From positions 1 through 9,796 of the forward strand of contig JAAFHJ010000137.1 of the NCBI GenBank assembly GCA_013298325.1: a stretch of DNA of 9,796 bases, in the 5' to 3' direction. A program made the position numbers and the translations under genes. A model generated the notes under the pieces. It was given only the letters and a program-made list of their open reading frames with translations, did not search any database and had not been told where the DNA came from. Each line of letters begins with the position of its first letter. Position 1 is the stretch's first letter. Shown here piece after piece: positions 1 through 7,259 of this stretch. This DNA comes from Myxococcales bacterium. Lineage in GTDB: Bacteria; Myxococcota_A; Polyangia; Polyangiales; Polyangiaceae.

Positions 1-642
1 CTCGCGAAAGAACAAGGAAAAAGCGACCTTGCAGATGCGGTGGCGGTCGTTGGCTCCCAGATCGATCGCCTCTCCAACCTCGTCGATGAATTCCTCGCCT
101 TCGCGCGGCCGAGCGCCCTTCGCCGACGGGCTACCGATCTCCTCCCGCTCGTCGAGCGCGTCGCGCTGCTCGTCGATGAGGAGTTTCGCCGCGAAGGGCT
201 GGAACTCGAGTTGGATCTCCCGACGCGCGAGGTCGTCGCCGATATTGATCCCGCACGTATCGAGCAAGTTCTTTTGAATTTGCTACGAAATTCGCGTGAA
301 GCGTGCGAAGGGGGGCGAGGTTCGCGCATTCGCATCGTCGTCCGCCGGCGCCCCCGCGAAGCATCGCTCCGTGTCGAGGATGACGGCCCCGGCTTCTCGG
401 GCGAGAACCCGGTATTCGACCCCTTCTTCACGACAAAAGACACGGGGACGGGCCTCGGCCTCGCGCTCGTTCAGCGCGTTGCGATCGAGCATGGCGGCGA
501 GGCGAACGTCGTCCCGAACGACGCTGGCGCCACCGTCGAAGTCCTCCTGCCGCTGGCCGATCGTCGTGACGAGCACGCGCCCCCGGTGACCCAACCCCCG
601 CTCGCGCCGTCGAGCCCCCGCTCGAAGTCGGAGACGAAATGA
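1..642 (+). CDS. Sensor histidine kinase, C-terminal part (5' end outside window)
   Basis: This is the C-terminal 213 residues of a histidine kinase; the frame is open from base 1, so the sensor part and the phosphoacceptor histidine lie upstream of the window. Residues about 14-38 (SQIDRLSNLVDEFLAFARP) look like the second helix of a HisKA dimerisation domain. An HATPase_c domain follows, with the N box around 92-101 (NLLRNSREAC), the G1 box at 127-131 (DDGPG), the F box at 139-146 (FDPFFTTK) and the G2 box at 149-154 (GTGLGL). All the ATP-binding boxes are present, so the kinase should be active. The last 25 or so residues are a proline- and charge-rich tail, probably disordered. The stop overlaps the start of the response regulator gene (ATGA), so the two are a cognate pair. 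The layout is of the NtrB/ZraS/AtoS kind. The signal sensed cannot be read here. Confidence 0.93.
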   Translation, partial: LAKEQGKSDLADAVAVVGSQIDRLSNLVDEFLAFARPSALRRRATDLLPLVERVALLVDEEFRREGLELELDLPTREVVADIDPARIEQVLLNLLRNSREACEGGRGSRIRIVVRRRPREASLRVEDDGPGFSGENPVFDPFFTTKDTGTGLGLALVQRVAIEHGGEANVVPNDAGATVEVLLPLADRRDEHAPPVTQPPLAPSSPRSKSETK

Positions 643-2030
643 ATCGCCAAGAGAGACACATCCTGGTCGTCGACGACGAAGCAAGCGCACGGAGCGGCCT
701 TGAGCGGCTCCTCGTGTCCGAGAAATACAAGGTTTCCACCGCCGATTCCGGCGAGGCGGCGCTGGCCCTGGTCGAAGCGTCCCCGCCGGACCTCCTCATC
801 ACCGACCTGCGCATGCCGAAAATGGACGGCATCGCGCTGCTTGAGGAGCTCCGACGCCGCGGAAACGACATCCCCGTCATCGTCGCGACCGCCTTCGGCG
901 ACATCCAGAACGCCGTATCTGCGATGCGCGCCGGTGCCGACGACTACCTCACAAAACCGATTGAATTCGACGCATTACTCGTCGCAGTAGAGAAGGCCCT
1001 CTCCCAGCATGCCTTGCGCGTCGAGGCCGAGAACCTCCGCCGGCAGGTTCGTGAAGAAAACGGCCAGGGGCTCCGCGGCCTCGTCGGATCGAGCGCCGCG
1101 ATGCAACGTTTCTACGCAACGCTTCGAAAGGTTGCACCGTCCCGCGCGACGGTGCTCGTGAGCGGAGAAAGCGGCACCGGCAAAGGGGAGGTCGCGAAGG
1201 CACTGCACGAACTCTCCCCGCGAAAATCGAAGCCCTTCGTCACAGTTCACTGCGCCGCTCTTGCCGAGAACCTCCTCGAGAGCGAACTCTTTGGCCACGA
1301 AAAGGGCGCGTTTACCGGCGCCGACCGGCGACGGCCGGGGCGCTTCGAAGTCGCCGATGGCGGCACACTCTTTCTCGACGAAGTCGGCGAAATTCCGCTT
1401 TCAACGCAGGTAAAGCTGCTTCGCGTGCTCCAAGAACGCGCGTTTGAGCGCGTCGGCGGCAACGAAACCATTCGCGTGGACGTTCGCCTCGTTGCTGCGA
1501 CGAATAAGGATCTCACCGAACAGGTACGCAAGGGGGCCTTTCGCGAAGACCTCTACTACCGCCTCGCCGTCGTCTCCCTCGATATGCCCCCCCTCTGGCA
1601 GCGTGGTGGGGACGTTCTTCTGCTCGCCGAGCACTTCTTGACCAAGTACGGCGCCGAAAATGGCCGTTCCATGCGCGGATTCTCGGCAGCCGCTCGTCGC
1701 CGCCTCCTTGAGCACCGCTGGCCGGGGAACGTTCGAGCCCTCGAAAATACTGTCGAGCGCGCGGTGGTACTCGCGGAAGGGGACATCATTGAAGAGAGTG
1801 ACCTTGTCCTCGAAGGCGGCGAAGTTTCGGTGACGGGCGCCCCGCGCATTCCCGGCGCGACAATGGCAGAAATCGAGCGCCACGCGATCCTGACGACGCT
1901 CGGTGCTGTTGGTGGAAAGCCGGCCAAGGCCGCCGAAATCCTCGACATCGGCGTACGAACCATTCAATACCGCTTGAAGGAGTGGAAAATGGATGGGGGT
2001 CGCACGGAGCACGAATCGAAAGACGACTGA
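639..2030 (+). CDS. Sigma-54-dependent NtrC-family response regulator
   Basis: A complete 463-residue activator with the standard three-domain layout and family length. The receiver domain (about 7-122) has the acidic pair D12/D13, phosphoacceptor D56 (in TDLRMP), T84 and K106. The AAA+ domain (about 148-385) has Walker A GESGTGKG at 176-183, the sigma-54-contacting GAFTGA loop at 223-228, Walker B around 243-248 (TLFLDE) and the FREDLYYRL motif. The C-terminal Fis-type helix-turn-helix (about 416-453) includes AAEILDIGVRTIQYRLK. An intact GAFTGA means it should open sigma-54 promoters using ATP. The ATG start overlaps the kinase stop and has a GGAGA ribosome-binding site at 630-634. The kinase should phosphorylate D56. 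The sigma-54-like promoter before ccoI makes the downstream oxidase operon the obvious candidate target, but that is inference from position. A terminator follows the gene. Confidence 0.96.
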   Translation: MNRQERHILVVDDEASARSGLERLLVSEKYKVSTADSGEAALALVEASPPDLLITDLRMPKMDGIALLEELRRRGNDIPVIVATAFGDIQNAVSAMRAGADDYLTKPIEFDALLVAVEKALSQHALRVEAENLRRQVREENGQGLRGLVGSSAAMQRFYATLRKVAPSRATVLVSGESGTGKGEVAKALHELSPRKSKPFVTVHCAALAENLLESELFGHEKGAFTGADRRRPGRFEVADGGTLFLDEVGEIPLSTQVKLLRVLQERAFERVGGNETIRVDVRLVAATNKDLTEQVRKGAFREDLYYRLAVVSLDMPPLWQRGGDVLLLAEHFLTKYGAENGRSMRGFSAAARRRLLEHRWPGNVRALENTVERAVVLAEGDIIEESDLVLEGGEVSVTGAPRIPGATMAEIERHAILTTLGAVGGKPAKAAEILDIGVRTIQYRLKEWKMDGGRTEHESKDD

Positions 2031-2047
2031 CGATTCACCAGGTTGGT

Positions 2048-2075
2048 GCGTCGCTCTCTTCAATTTCAGCGACGC
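2048..2075. promoter_or_regulatory. Perfect 8-bp dyad, candidate enhancer-binding site (UAS)
   Basis: GCGTCGCT (2048-2055) and its exact reverse complement AGCGACGC (2068-2075) are separated by 12 bp. The half-site centres are 20 bp apart, close to two helical turns, as expected for a dimeric Fis-type HTH activator. The dyad centre lies about 160 bp upstream of the predicted sigma-54 start, within the usual range for bacterial enhancer-binding proteins. It lies just past the regulator's stop codon and ahead of the terminator hairpin. As RNA it would also form a hairpin, so it could instead be an accessory stem of the termination region. The symmetry is directly visible; the role is inferred. 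Confidence 0.4.
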
Positions 2076-2091
2076 GATTCAGGGTTTCAAT

Positions 2092-2130
2092 GGCGCGGGC
2101 TCCAGTACTTCTGGGGCCCGCGCCGTTTTT
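2092..2130 (+). terminator. Intrinsic (Rho-independent) terminator of the kinase/regulator operon
   Basis: The 5' arm GGCGCGGGCTCCAG (2092-2105) pairs with CTGGGGCCCGCGCC (2111-2124) to give a 14-bp stem with one T-G wobble and a 5-base loop TACTT (2106-2110). A T run (2126-2130) follows after one base. It sits 61 bp after the regulator stop codon. It separates transcription of the two-component system from the oxidase operon, implying that ccoI has its own promoter downstream. Confidence 0.9.
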
Positions 2131-2135
2131 GCATC

Positions 2136-2154
2136 GGCGCGCATTCTGAGCGCC
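2136..2154. repeat. Short imperfectly isolated inverted repeat upstream of the promoter
   Basis: GGCGC (2136-2140) and GCGCC (2150-2154) form 5-bp arms around a 9-bp spacer, about 40 bp upstream of the -24 element. Such short GC arms arise easily by chance in this composition. It could be a second regulator contact or an IHF-region neighbour, but nothing beyond the symmetry supports this. Confidence 0.2.
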
Positions 2155-2194
2155 CGCGACGAAACGCCGCAGGCAAATTCTCAGCATTTGGTCA

Positions 2195-2209
2195 CGGCAT
2201 GGACGTTGC
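2195..2209 (+). promoter_or_regulatory. Candidate sigma-54 (-24/-12) promoter for the cco operon
   Basis: The sequence CGGCATGGACGTTGC fits the sigma-54 consensus TGGCACG-N4-TTGC except for C in place of the first T and T in place of C in CAC. The invariant GG (2196-2197) and GC (2208-2209) are separated by exactly 10 bp as required. It lies downstream of the terminator and directly before ccoI, and is preceded upstream by a sigma-54 activator gene and a dyad. Transcription would start near 2221, one base before the only plausible ccoI start codon. The match is visible; promoter activity is inferred. Confidence 0.55.
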
Positions 2210-2221
2210 GGTGCGTCAGAC

Positions 2222-4645
2222 GTGGCTCCGAAAACCCCTCTCCGTGCAACCGCCGGTGGTCCCCCGGCACTCGCGCAGGCGCTGCCTGCAGTATGCACTC
2301 ATTGCGCGGCCCCGGTCCCCGAAGCACGGCAAGCGCTTCCCGCCGACGAAAGCCGCTTCTGCTGCAACGGCTGCAAAGAGGCGAACGCGTTCCTCCAAGA
2401 CGCTGGCCTGAACCGCTTCTACGACCTGGCCGACGGAGGAATTCGCGCTGCCAATCGGGAGACGAAGCGCCCGACGCTCTGGCTCGCTCCCCACCGGGAC
2501 GCGATCGCCGTCGGTGACCGATCCCCGCGTAAATTCGCTCTGTTCGGCGTTCATTGCACCGCATGCGTTTGGCTCATCGATCAGCTCTTTCGACGCCGCG
2601 CGACCGCTGCCGACACCATCCACATCGATACCGCGCGCGGCGCCATCACCCTCCGCGTGGCGCCCCCCTTCGATCTCGACGCGTTCGCTGAAGACGTTCT
2701 CCGCGTCGGCATGGAACTCGGCCCCGCCAAAGACCTCGGTGCCCGCCGCGATCCCGACGGAATCACGATGCGCTTCGGCGTCGCCGTCGCCCTCGCGATG
2801 AACGCGATGCTCTTCGCGTTCGCGATCTACGCGGGACTCAACGAAGGCCCACTTTTCGTTCTTTTTCAGAGACTTCAGCTCGTCATCGCCGGGCTCTCCG
2901 TCCTGATCGCCGCGCCCGTCTTCGTCAAAGGGGCGGTCGGGGCGCTTCGTCGGGGAGTCCTTCATCTCGATCTCCCGATCGCGCTCGGGATGCTCCTCGC
3001 GTATGCGAGCGCCTGCATCGGCTACGTCGCGACGAACGGCGGCACGTCGGCCGCCTACTTCGACACCGTCACCGTGTTCGTCGCGCTGATGCTCCTCGGC
3101 CGCCTCCTCCAACGCCGCGTCGTCGACCAGAACCGGAAGGGGCTCCGCGAGTCAGCAAGTGCCGATCTTTTGTACGCAAACGTCCTCGAGTCCGACGGCG
3201 GCCCGTCGCGTCTGAAGACGGTCCCTGCCGCGAATCTCGTCATCGGCGACCGCATCCTCCTCGCCCCCGGCGATCTCCTCCCCGTCGACGCGACGCTCAC
3301 CGCCCCGGAACTCTCGGTCGCCCTCGACTGGATCCGCGGCGAGAGCGCACCGGTACGGATGGTCGAAGGGGCAGTCGTCCCCGGCGGCGCCTTTCACGTC
3401 GGAAGGCGCGCCGTCGAGCTCGTCGCGACCGAAGCCTTCGTCGATGGGCGCGTCGCCGACCTCCTCACTTCCGCACTCCCGAGCGACCGCAACGACGCGC
3501 GAGAAACCGCGTTTGATCGGGCACTTGCGCGTTACTGGGTCATCACCGTCCTCGCGCTCGCCGTCGTCGGCTTCGGCGGCTGGCTCCTTGCGACCCACGA
3601 CCTTCCGCGCGCCCTCGCCGTCACCGCCGCCATCCTGATCGTCACCTGCCCGTGCGCCTTCGGCATTGCGACGCCACTCGCCTACGAGCTCGTCCAAGCG
3701 GGCCTCCGCAAGAGCGGCTTCTTCGTCCGGACAGCCGGGTTCCTCGACCGCGCTGCCGCCGTCACCGCGCTCGTTTTCGACAAGACCGGGACGCTCACCG
3801 AAGGGCGCCCTCGTCTCGAAAATACCGAAGCACTCACACGCATTTCTGAGGAGGATCGCGAGGTTCTCGGTGCGCTCGTCGCCCGCTCGTCCCACCCGAA
3901 GAGCAAGGCACTCCGCGACGCGCTCACCGCCCAGCGAAGCGGCGGCCTCGTCTGGCGGAACGACCTGACCGTCCTCGAGACTGCCGGTGAGGGCCTGCGT
4001 GCACGATGCAACGATCGTCGCTACGCGCTCCTCGGCGCCGGCGAAACGACCGTCTTCAAGAAGGACGACGACACGATCGCAGCGTTCACCTTCGTCGAAG
4101 CCGAAAAGGCGGGCGTTTCCAGGGCGCTTGAAGAGCTTCGTGGCGAGGGCTACCGCATCTCCCTGCTCTCCGGCGATCACCCGGAGAAGGTCGCGGCGCT
4201 CGCCAGCCGCCTTGGACTCCCGGCAGAAGCTGCCCGCGGCAATGCCCGTCCTGAGGACAAGGCCGCCGCCCTCGGCGCGCTTGCAACCGCTGGGGAACGC
4301 ACACTTTTCCTCGGCGACGGCCTCAACGACTCCCTCGCAGCCACCCAGGCGTTCGTCTCGGGAACCGCCGTCGTCGACCACGGAATGCTCGCCGCAAAGT
4401 GCGACTTCTACCTCGGCCACCAGGGCATCGCCGCCGTCCCCGTGGCGCTCCGCGCCGCCAAACAACTTCGTCGGGTCGTGCGGCGGAATCTCGCCATGGC
4501 CCTCGCCTACAACGTCCTCACCGTCGGCCTCGCGCTCGCCGGGAGGATGTCGCCCCTCCTCTGCGCGGTCGTCATGCCGCTCTCGTCGCTCTCGACGATC
4601 GCGGTGACCGTGCTGTCCCTCCGCAGCCCGAGCGAGCGCCAGTGA
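2222..4645 (+). CDS. ccoI: CcoI/FixI-type copper-translocating P1B ATPase
   Basis: An 807-residue P1B-type ATPase exporting Cu(I) from the cytoplasm, required for cbb3 oxidase copper-site assembly. The N-terminus has the cysteine cluster typical of CcoI: C25/C28 (CTHC) and C47, C48, C51 (FCCNGC). An HMA-like domain with HCTAC (C112, C115) follows. About eight membrane segments lie near 185-205, 218-240, 250-272, 277-297, 436-458, 463-485, 757-776 and 778-800. Other motifs are RGES (372-375) in the actuator domain, CPC at 476-478, DKTGT with phosphorylated D520, the SSHP motif (H558/P559), GDGLND at 698-703, and copper-site residues Y763/N764 and the MxxSS pattern at 785-789. The GTG start is the only ATG/GTG/TTG between the upstream in-frame stop (2147-2149) and the first cysteine pair. 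It has no Shine-Dalgarno sequence. The stop overlaps ccoS by 4 bp. Placement next to ccoS and ccoNO separates it from a general CopA. Confidence 0.95.
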   Translation: MAPKTPLRATAGGPPALAQALPAVCTHCAAPVPEARQALPADESRFCCNGCKEANAFLQDAGLNRFYDLADGGIRAANRETKRPTLWLAPHRDAIAVGDRSPRKFALFGVHCTACVWLIDQLFRRRATAADTIHIDTARGAITLRVAPPFDLDAFAEDVLRVGMELGPAKDLGARRDPDGITMRFGVAVALAMNAMLFAFAIYAGLNEGPLFVLFQRLQLVIAGLSVLIAAPVFVKGAVGALRRGVLHLDLPIALGMLLAYASACIGYVATNGGTSAAYFDTVTVFVALMLLGRLLQRRVVDQNRKGLRESASADLLYANVLESDGGPSRLKTVPAANLVIGDRILLAPGDLLPVDATLTAPELSVALDWIRGESAPVRMVEGAVVPGGAFHVGRRAVELVATEAFVDGRVADLLTSALPSDRNDARETAFDRALARYWVITVLALAVVGFGGWLLATHDLPRALAVTAAILIVTCPCAFGIATPLAYELVQAGLRKSGFFVRTAGFLDRAAAVTALVFDKTGTLTEGRPRLENTEALTRISEEDREVLGALVARSSHPKSKALRDALTAQRSGGLVWRNDLTVLETAGEGLRARCNDRRYALLGAGETTVFKKDDDTIAAFTFVEAEKAGVSRALEELRGEGYRISLLSGDHPEKVAALASRLGLPAEAARGNARPEDKAAALGALATAGERTLFLGDGLNDSLAATQAFVSGTAVVDHGMLAAKCDFYLGHQGIAAVPVALRAAKQLRRVVRRNLAMALAYNVLTVGLALAGRMSPLLCAVVMPLSSLSTIAVTVLSLRSPSERQ

Positions 4646-4821
4646 ACGTCATCCCCCTCGAAGTCTTCGTGAGCCTAATCCTCGGATTTTCCTCACTTCT
4701 CCTCTGGTTCTTCACGAACCGCCAAGGCGATCTCGACGAAGCCGACCGACTCGCCCTCCTCCCCCTCGACGACACGCCGCCGCCGCCCGCGAAGCCCGCC
4801 GTCCGCCCGGAACCTCTCTGA
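4642..4821 (+). CDS. ccoS: CcoS, small cbb3 oxidase assembly protein
   Basis: A 59-residue protein with one N-terminal membrane helix (about 6-24) and a short cytoplasmic tail. The segment after the helix, NRQGDLDEADRLALLPLDD, follows the CcoS pattern of a polar turn, a D-L/D-E stretch and a terminal DD. The tail is proline-rich (TPPPPAKP) and longer than usual. CcoS proteins are needed for insertion of haem b and CuB into the catalytic subunit. The GTG start overlaps the ccoI stop (GTGA), so translation is coupled. The ccoI-ccoS order is the normal pairing for this family. Identification rests on the pattern and the neighbourhood, because such a short protein carries little signal. Confidence 0.85.
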   Translation: MNVIPLEVFVSLILGFSSLLLWFFTNRQGDLDEADRLALLPLDDTPPPPAKPAVRPEPL

Positions 4822-4860
4822 CTTGCCCCGGCACACGATTCCCTAACGGAAATCCAAAAC

Positions 4861-7254
4861 ATGGAAACTACACCTAACGCCCTGGAAGAATCGTTGGAAC
4901 ACCAACCTTCTTCCCCCAGCGATTCCAAGATGGATCGCATCACCTACAACGATGACGTTGTTCGCAAATTCATCGCAGCGTCGATGATTTTCGGCATCGT
5001 CGGCATGCTCGTCGGCGTCATCGTCGCCCTCCAGCTAGCCTGGCACCCGGCAAACGCGTCGGCGGCTGGCCCCTGGTTCTCGTTCGGGCGCCTGCGCCCG
5101 CTCCACACGAACGCCGTCATCTTCGCCTTCGTCGGCAACATGATGTTCGCGGGCGTCTACCACTCGACGCAGCGACTCGTAAAAGCCCGTCTTTTCTCCG
5201 ATTTCCTGTCGAATCTCCACTTCTGGGGCTGGCAGGCGATCATCGTCGCAGCCGCCGTCTCCCTCCCGATGGGGTACACCCAGGGGAAAGAGTACGCAGA
5301 ACTCGAATGGCCGATCGACATTGCGATCACGCTGATTTGGGTCGTCTTCGCGGTGAACTTCTTCGGAACGCTCGCAAAGCGCCGTGAGAAGCACCTGTAT
5401 GTAGCCATCTGGTTCTACATTGCGACGATTGTAACGGTCGCCGTTCTTCACATTGTGAATTCGCTGGCCATCCCGATCTTCGCGATGAAGAGCTATTCGG
5501 TCTTTGGCGGCGCACAAGACGCACTCGTGCAGTGGTGGTACGGCCACAACGCGGTCGCCTTCTTCCTCACGACGCCGATCCTCGGCATCATGTACTATTA
5601 CGTCCCGAAAGCGGCGGAACGCCCGGTTTATAGCTACCGGCTCTCCATCGTCCACTTCTGGTCGCTTGTATTTATGTACATCTGGGCAGGTCCCCACCAC
5701 CTGCTCAACACGGCGCTTCCTGAGTGGGCACAAACCCTCGGAATGGTCTTCTCCGTCATCCTCTGGCCGCCGAGCTGGGGTGGGATGATCAATGGTCTCT
5801 TCACCATCCGCGGCAACTGGGAAAAGCTCCGCGTAGACCCGGTCATGAAGTTCTTCGCCGCCGGCCTCACCTTCTACGGGATGTCGACCTTCGAAGGCCC
5901 GCTCCTCTCGATTCGCTCGGTGAGCGCCCTCGCCCACTACACCGACTGGATCGTCGCCCACGTCCACGGCGGAGCCCTCGGCTGGAACGGCCTCATGGCC
6001 TTCGGCGTCTTTTACTGGCTTGTTCCGCGCCTTTACGGCGTTCAGCTCCACTCGAAGAAGGCGGCAGACGCGCACTTCTGGCTCGCGACGGTCGGCATCG
6101 CCATCTACATGCTCTCGATGTGGGGCGCCGGGATCGGCCAGGGGCTCATGCTCCGCGCCGCCAAGCCGGACGGCTCCCTCTCCTACGCGACCTTCGTCGA
6201 AACGCTCCTCGCCATCAAGCCGCTCTACTTCGTCCGCTTCGGCGGCGGCCTGATGTACCTCGGCGGCATCGTCCTGATGACGTGGAACCTGATCGCGACC
6301 GTTCGCGCAGGCAAACCGGTCGTCACCACCGTCGATGTCCCTGCACTCGTTGAAGAAAAGAACGAAGTCCCCTGGACCCAGCTCCTCTTCGCGAAGCCGA
6401 CCCTGATTGTCTTCACCGTCATCGCCCTCGCGATCCTCACCGGCGCGACCAACTTCATCGCCGGCAGCTTCTTCCTCGTCGTCGCTGCGATGGTCGCCGT
6501 CCTCGGCGGGCTCGTCCTCTCCAAGCAGGATGACGACGGGAAGCCGACCTGGCACCGCCTCCTCGAAGGGCGCGGCCTCCTCTTCACGGTCCTCACGACC
6601 ATCGCCATCCTCATCGGCGGCGTCGCCGAAATCGTCCCCTCCCTCGTCGCCGCGCCGACGGAAGCGGGCATCGCCGTCAAGGTCGACCCCTACCGCCCCC
6701 TCGAACTCGAAGGGCGCGACATCTACCTCCGCGAGGGTTGCTACAACTGCCACTCGCAGATGATTCGGCCCTTCCGCTACGAAGAGCAGCGCTACGGCGC
6801 GATCTCGACGCTGGCCGATTCCCGCTACGACCACCCCTTCCAGTGGGGCTCGAAGCGCACCGGTCCGGACATCGCCCGCGAAGGTGGCAAGTATCCGAAC
6901 TTGTGGCACTACAACCACCTGGTCGACCCGCGCGCGGTGACCGCCGGCTCGAACATGCCCGCCTACAAGTTCCTCGCGACGAGCAGCGTCGACCTTGAGA
7001 AGACCCGCTTCAAGATGCGCGGCCTCTCCAAGGTAGGTGTACCCTACACGCAGGCCGACATCGACGGCTCCGTCGAGAACAGCCGCGAGCAGGGGAAGGC
7101 GATCGCCGAAGACCTCAAAGCCAACGGCGTCGCCGTCGCCGCCGATAGCGAAATGGTCGCCCTCGTCGCCTACCTCCAGCGGCTCGGCAAGCTCCGTGTC
7201 GACGTCGCCCCCGGTCCGAAGGCCGCCGCCCTCGATCCGTCGCTCACCCACTGA
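4861..7254 (+). CDS. ccoNO: Fused cbb3 oxidase subunits I and II (CcoN-CcoO)
   Basis: A single 797-residue protein joins the catalytic subunit CcoN (about 24-482) to the monohaem cytochrome subunit CcoO (about 565-780). CcoN ligands are all visible: H82 and H369 for low-spin haem b, H367 for haem b3, and H229, H279 and H280 for CuB. Y273 (in FMYIWAGPHH) is the likely cross-linked tyrosine, and E345 lies in FEGP. The CcoO part has a membrane anchor (about 571-597), CYNCH (C627, C630, H631), the signature YDHPFQWGSKRTGPD, and axial methionine M699 in NMPAY. Between them lie two further hydrophobic stretches (about 512-530 and 535-553). The reaction is reduction of O2 to water with proton pumping at the inner membrane. 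The start is ATG with a weak GGAAA at 4848-4852; M24 (4930) is an alternative start. No stop or frameshift interrupts the join. The 39-bp gap before it shows no promoter or FNR box. Confidence 0.97.
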   Translation: METTPNALEESLEHQPSSPSDSKMDRITYNDDVVRKFIAASMIFGIVGMLVGVIVALQLAWHPANASAAGPWFSFGRLRPLHTNAVIFAFVGNMMFAGVYHSTQRLVKARLFSDFLSNLHFWGWQAIIVAAAVSLPMGYTQGKEYAELEWPIDIAITLIWVVFAVNFFGTLAKRREKHLYVAIWFYIATIVTVAVLHIVNSLAIPIFAMKSYSVFGGAQDALVQWWYGHNAVAFFLTTPILGIMYYYVPKAAERPVYSYRLSIVHFWSLVFMYIWAGPHHLLNTALPEWAQTLGMVFSVILWPPSWGGMINGLFTIRGNWEKLRVDPVMKFFAAGLTFYGMSTFEGPLLSIRSVSALAHYTDWIVAHVHGGALGWNGLMAFGVFYWLVPRLYGVQLHSKKAADAHFWLATVGIAIYMLSMWGAGIGQGLMLRAAKPDGSLSYATFVETLLAIKPLYFVRFGGGLMYLGGIVLMTWNLIATVRAGKPVVTTVDVPALVEEKNEVPWTQLLFAKPTLIVFTVIALAILTGATNFIAGSFFLVVAAMVAVLGGLVLSKQDDDGKPTWHRLLEGRGLLFTVLTTIAILIGGVAEIVPSLVAAPTEAGIAVKVDPYRPLELEGRDIYLREGCYNCHSQMIRPFRYEEQRYGAISTLADSRYDHPFQWGSKRTGPDIAREGGKYPNLWHYNHLVDPRAVTAGSNMPAYKFLATSSVDLEKTRFKMRGLSKVGVPYTQADIDGSVENSREQGKAIAEDLKANGVAVAADSEMVALVAYLQRLGKLRVDVAPGPKAAALDPSLTH

Positions 7255-7259
7255 TTTTC

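Noticed and set aside
2041..2054. A second GG-N10-GC spacing just after the regulator stop, as a sigma-54 promoter
   Set aside because: Only the GG and GC dinucleotides match; the flanking CAC and TT positions do not, and it lies upstream of the strong terminator.
1993..2517. Plus-strand open frames (1993-2517 and 2043-2411) across the regulator-ccoI gap
   Set aside because: They run through the terminator hairpin and overlap ccoI in other frames, have no ribosome-binding site and give arginine/serine/proline-rich products without motifs.
3152..4465. A 437-codon open frame on the minus strand opposite ccoI
   Set aside because: Same composition artefact; the plus frame holds all P-type ATPase motifs and no minus-strand domain is recognisable.
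4822..4860. A separate promoter or FNR site before ccoNO
   Set aside because: The 39-bp gap shows no TTGAT/ATCAA half-sites, no sigma-54 GG-N10-GC element and no convincing -35/-10 pair; only a weak imperfect hairpin and a weak ribosome-binding site are present.
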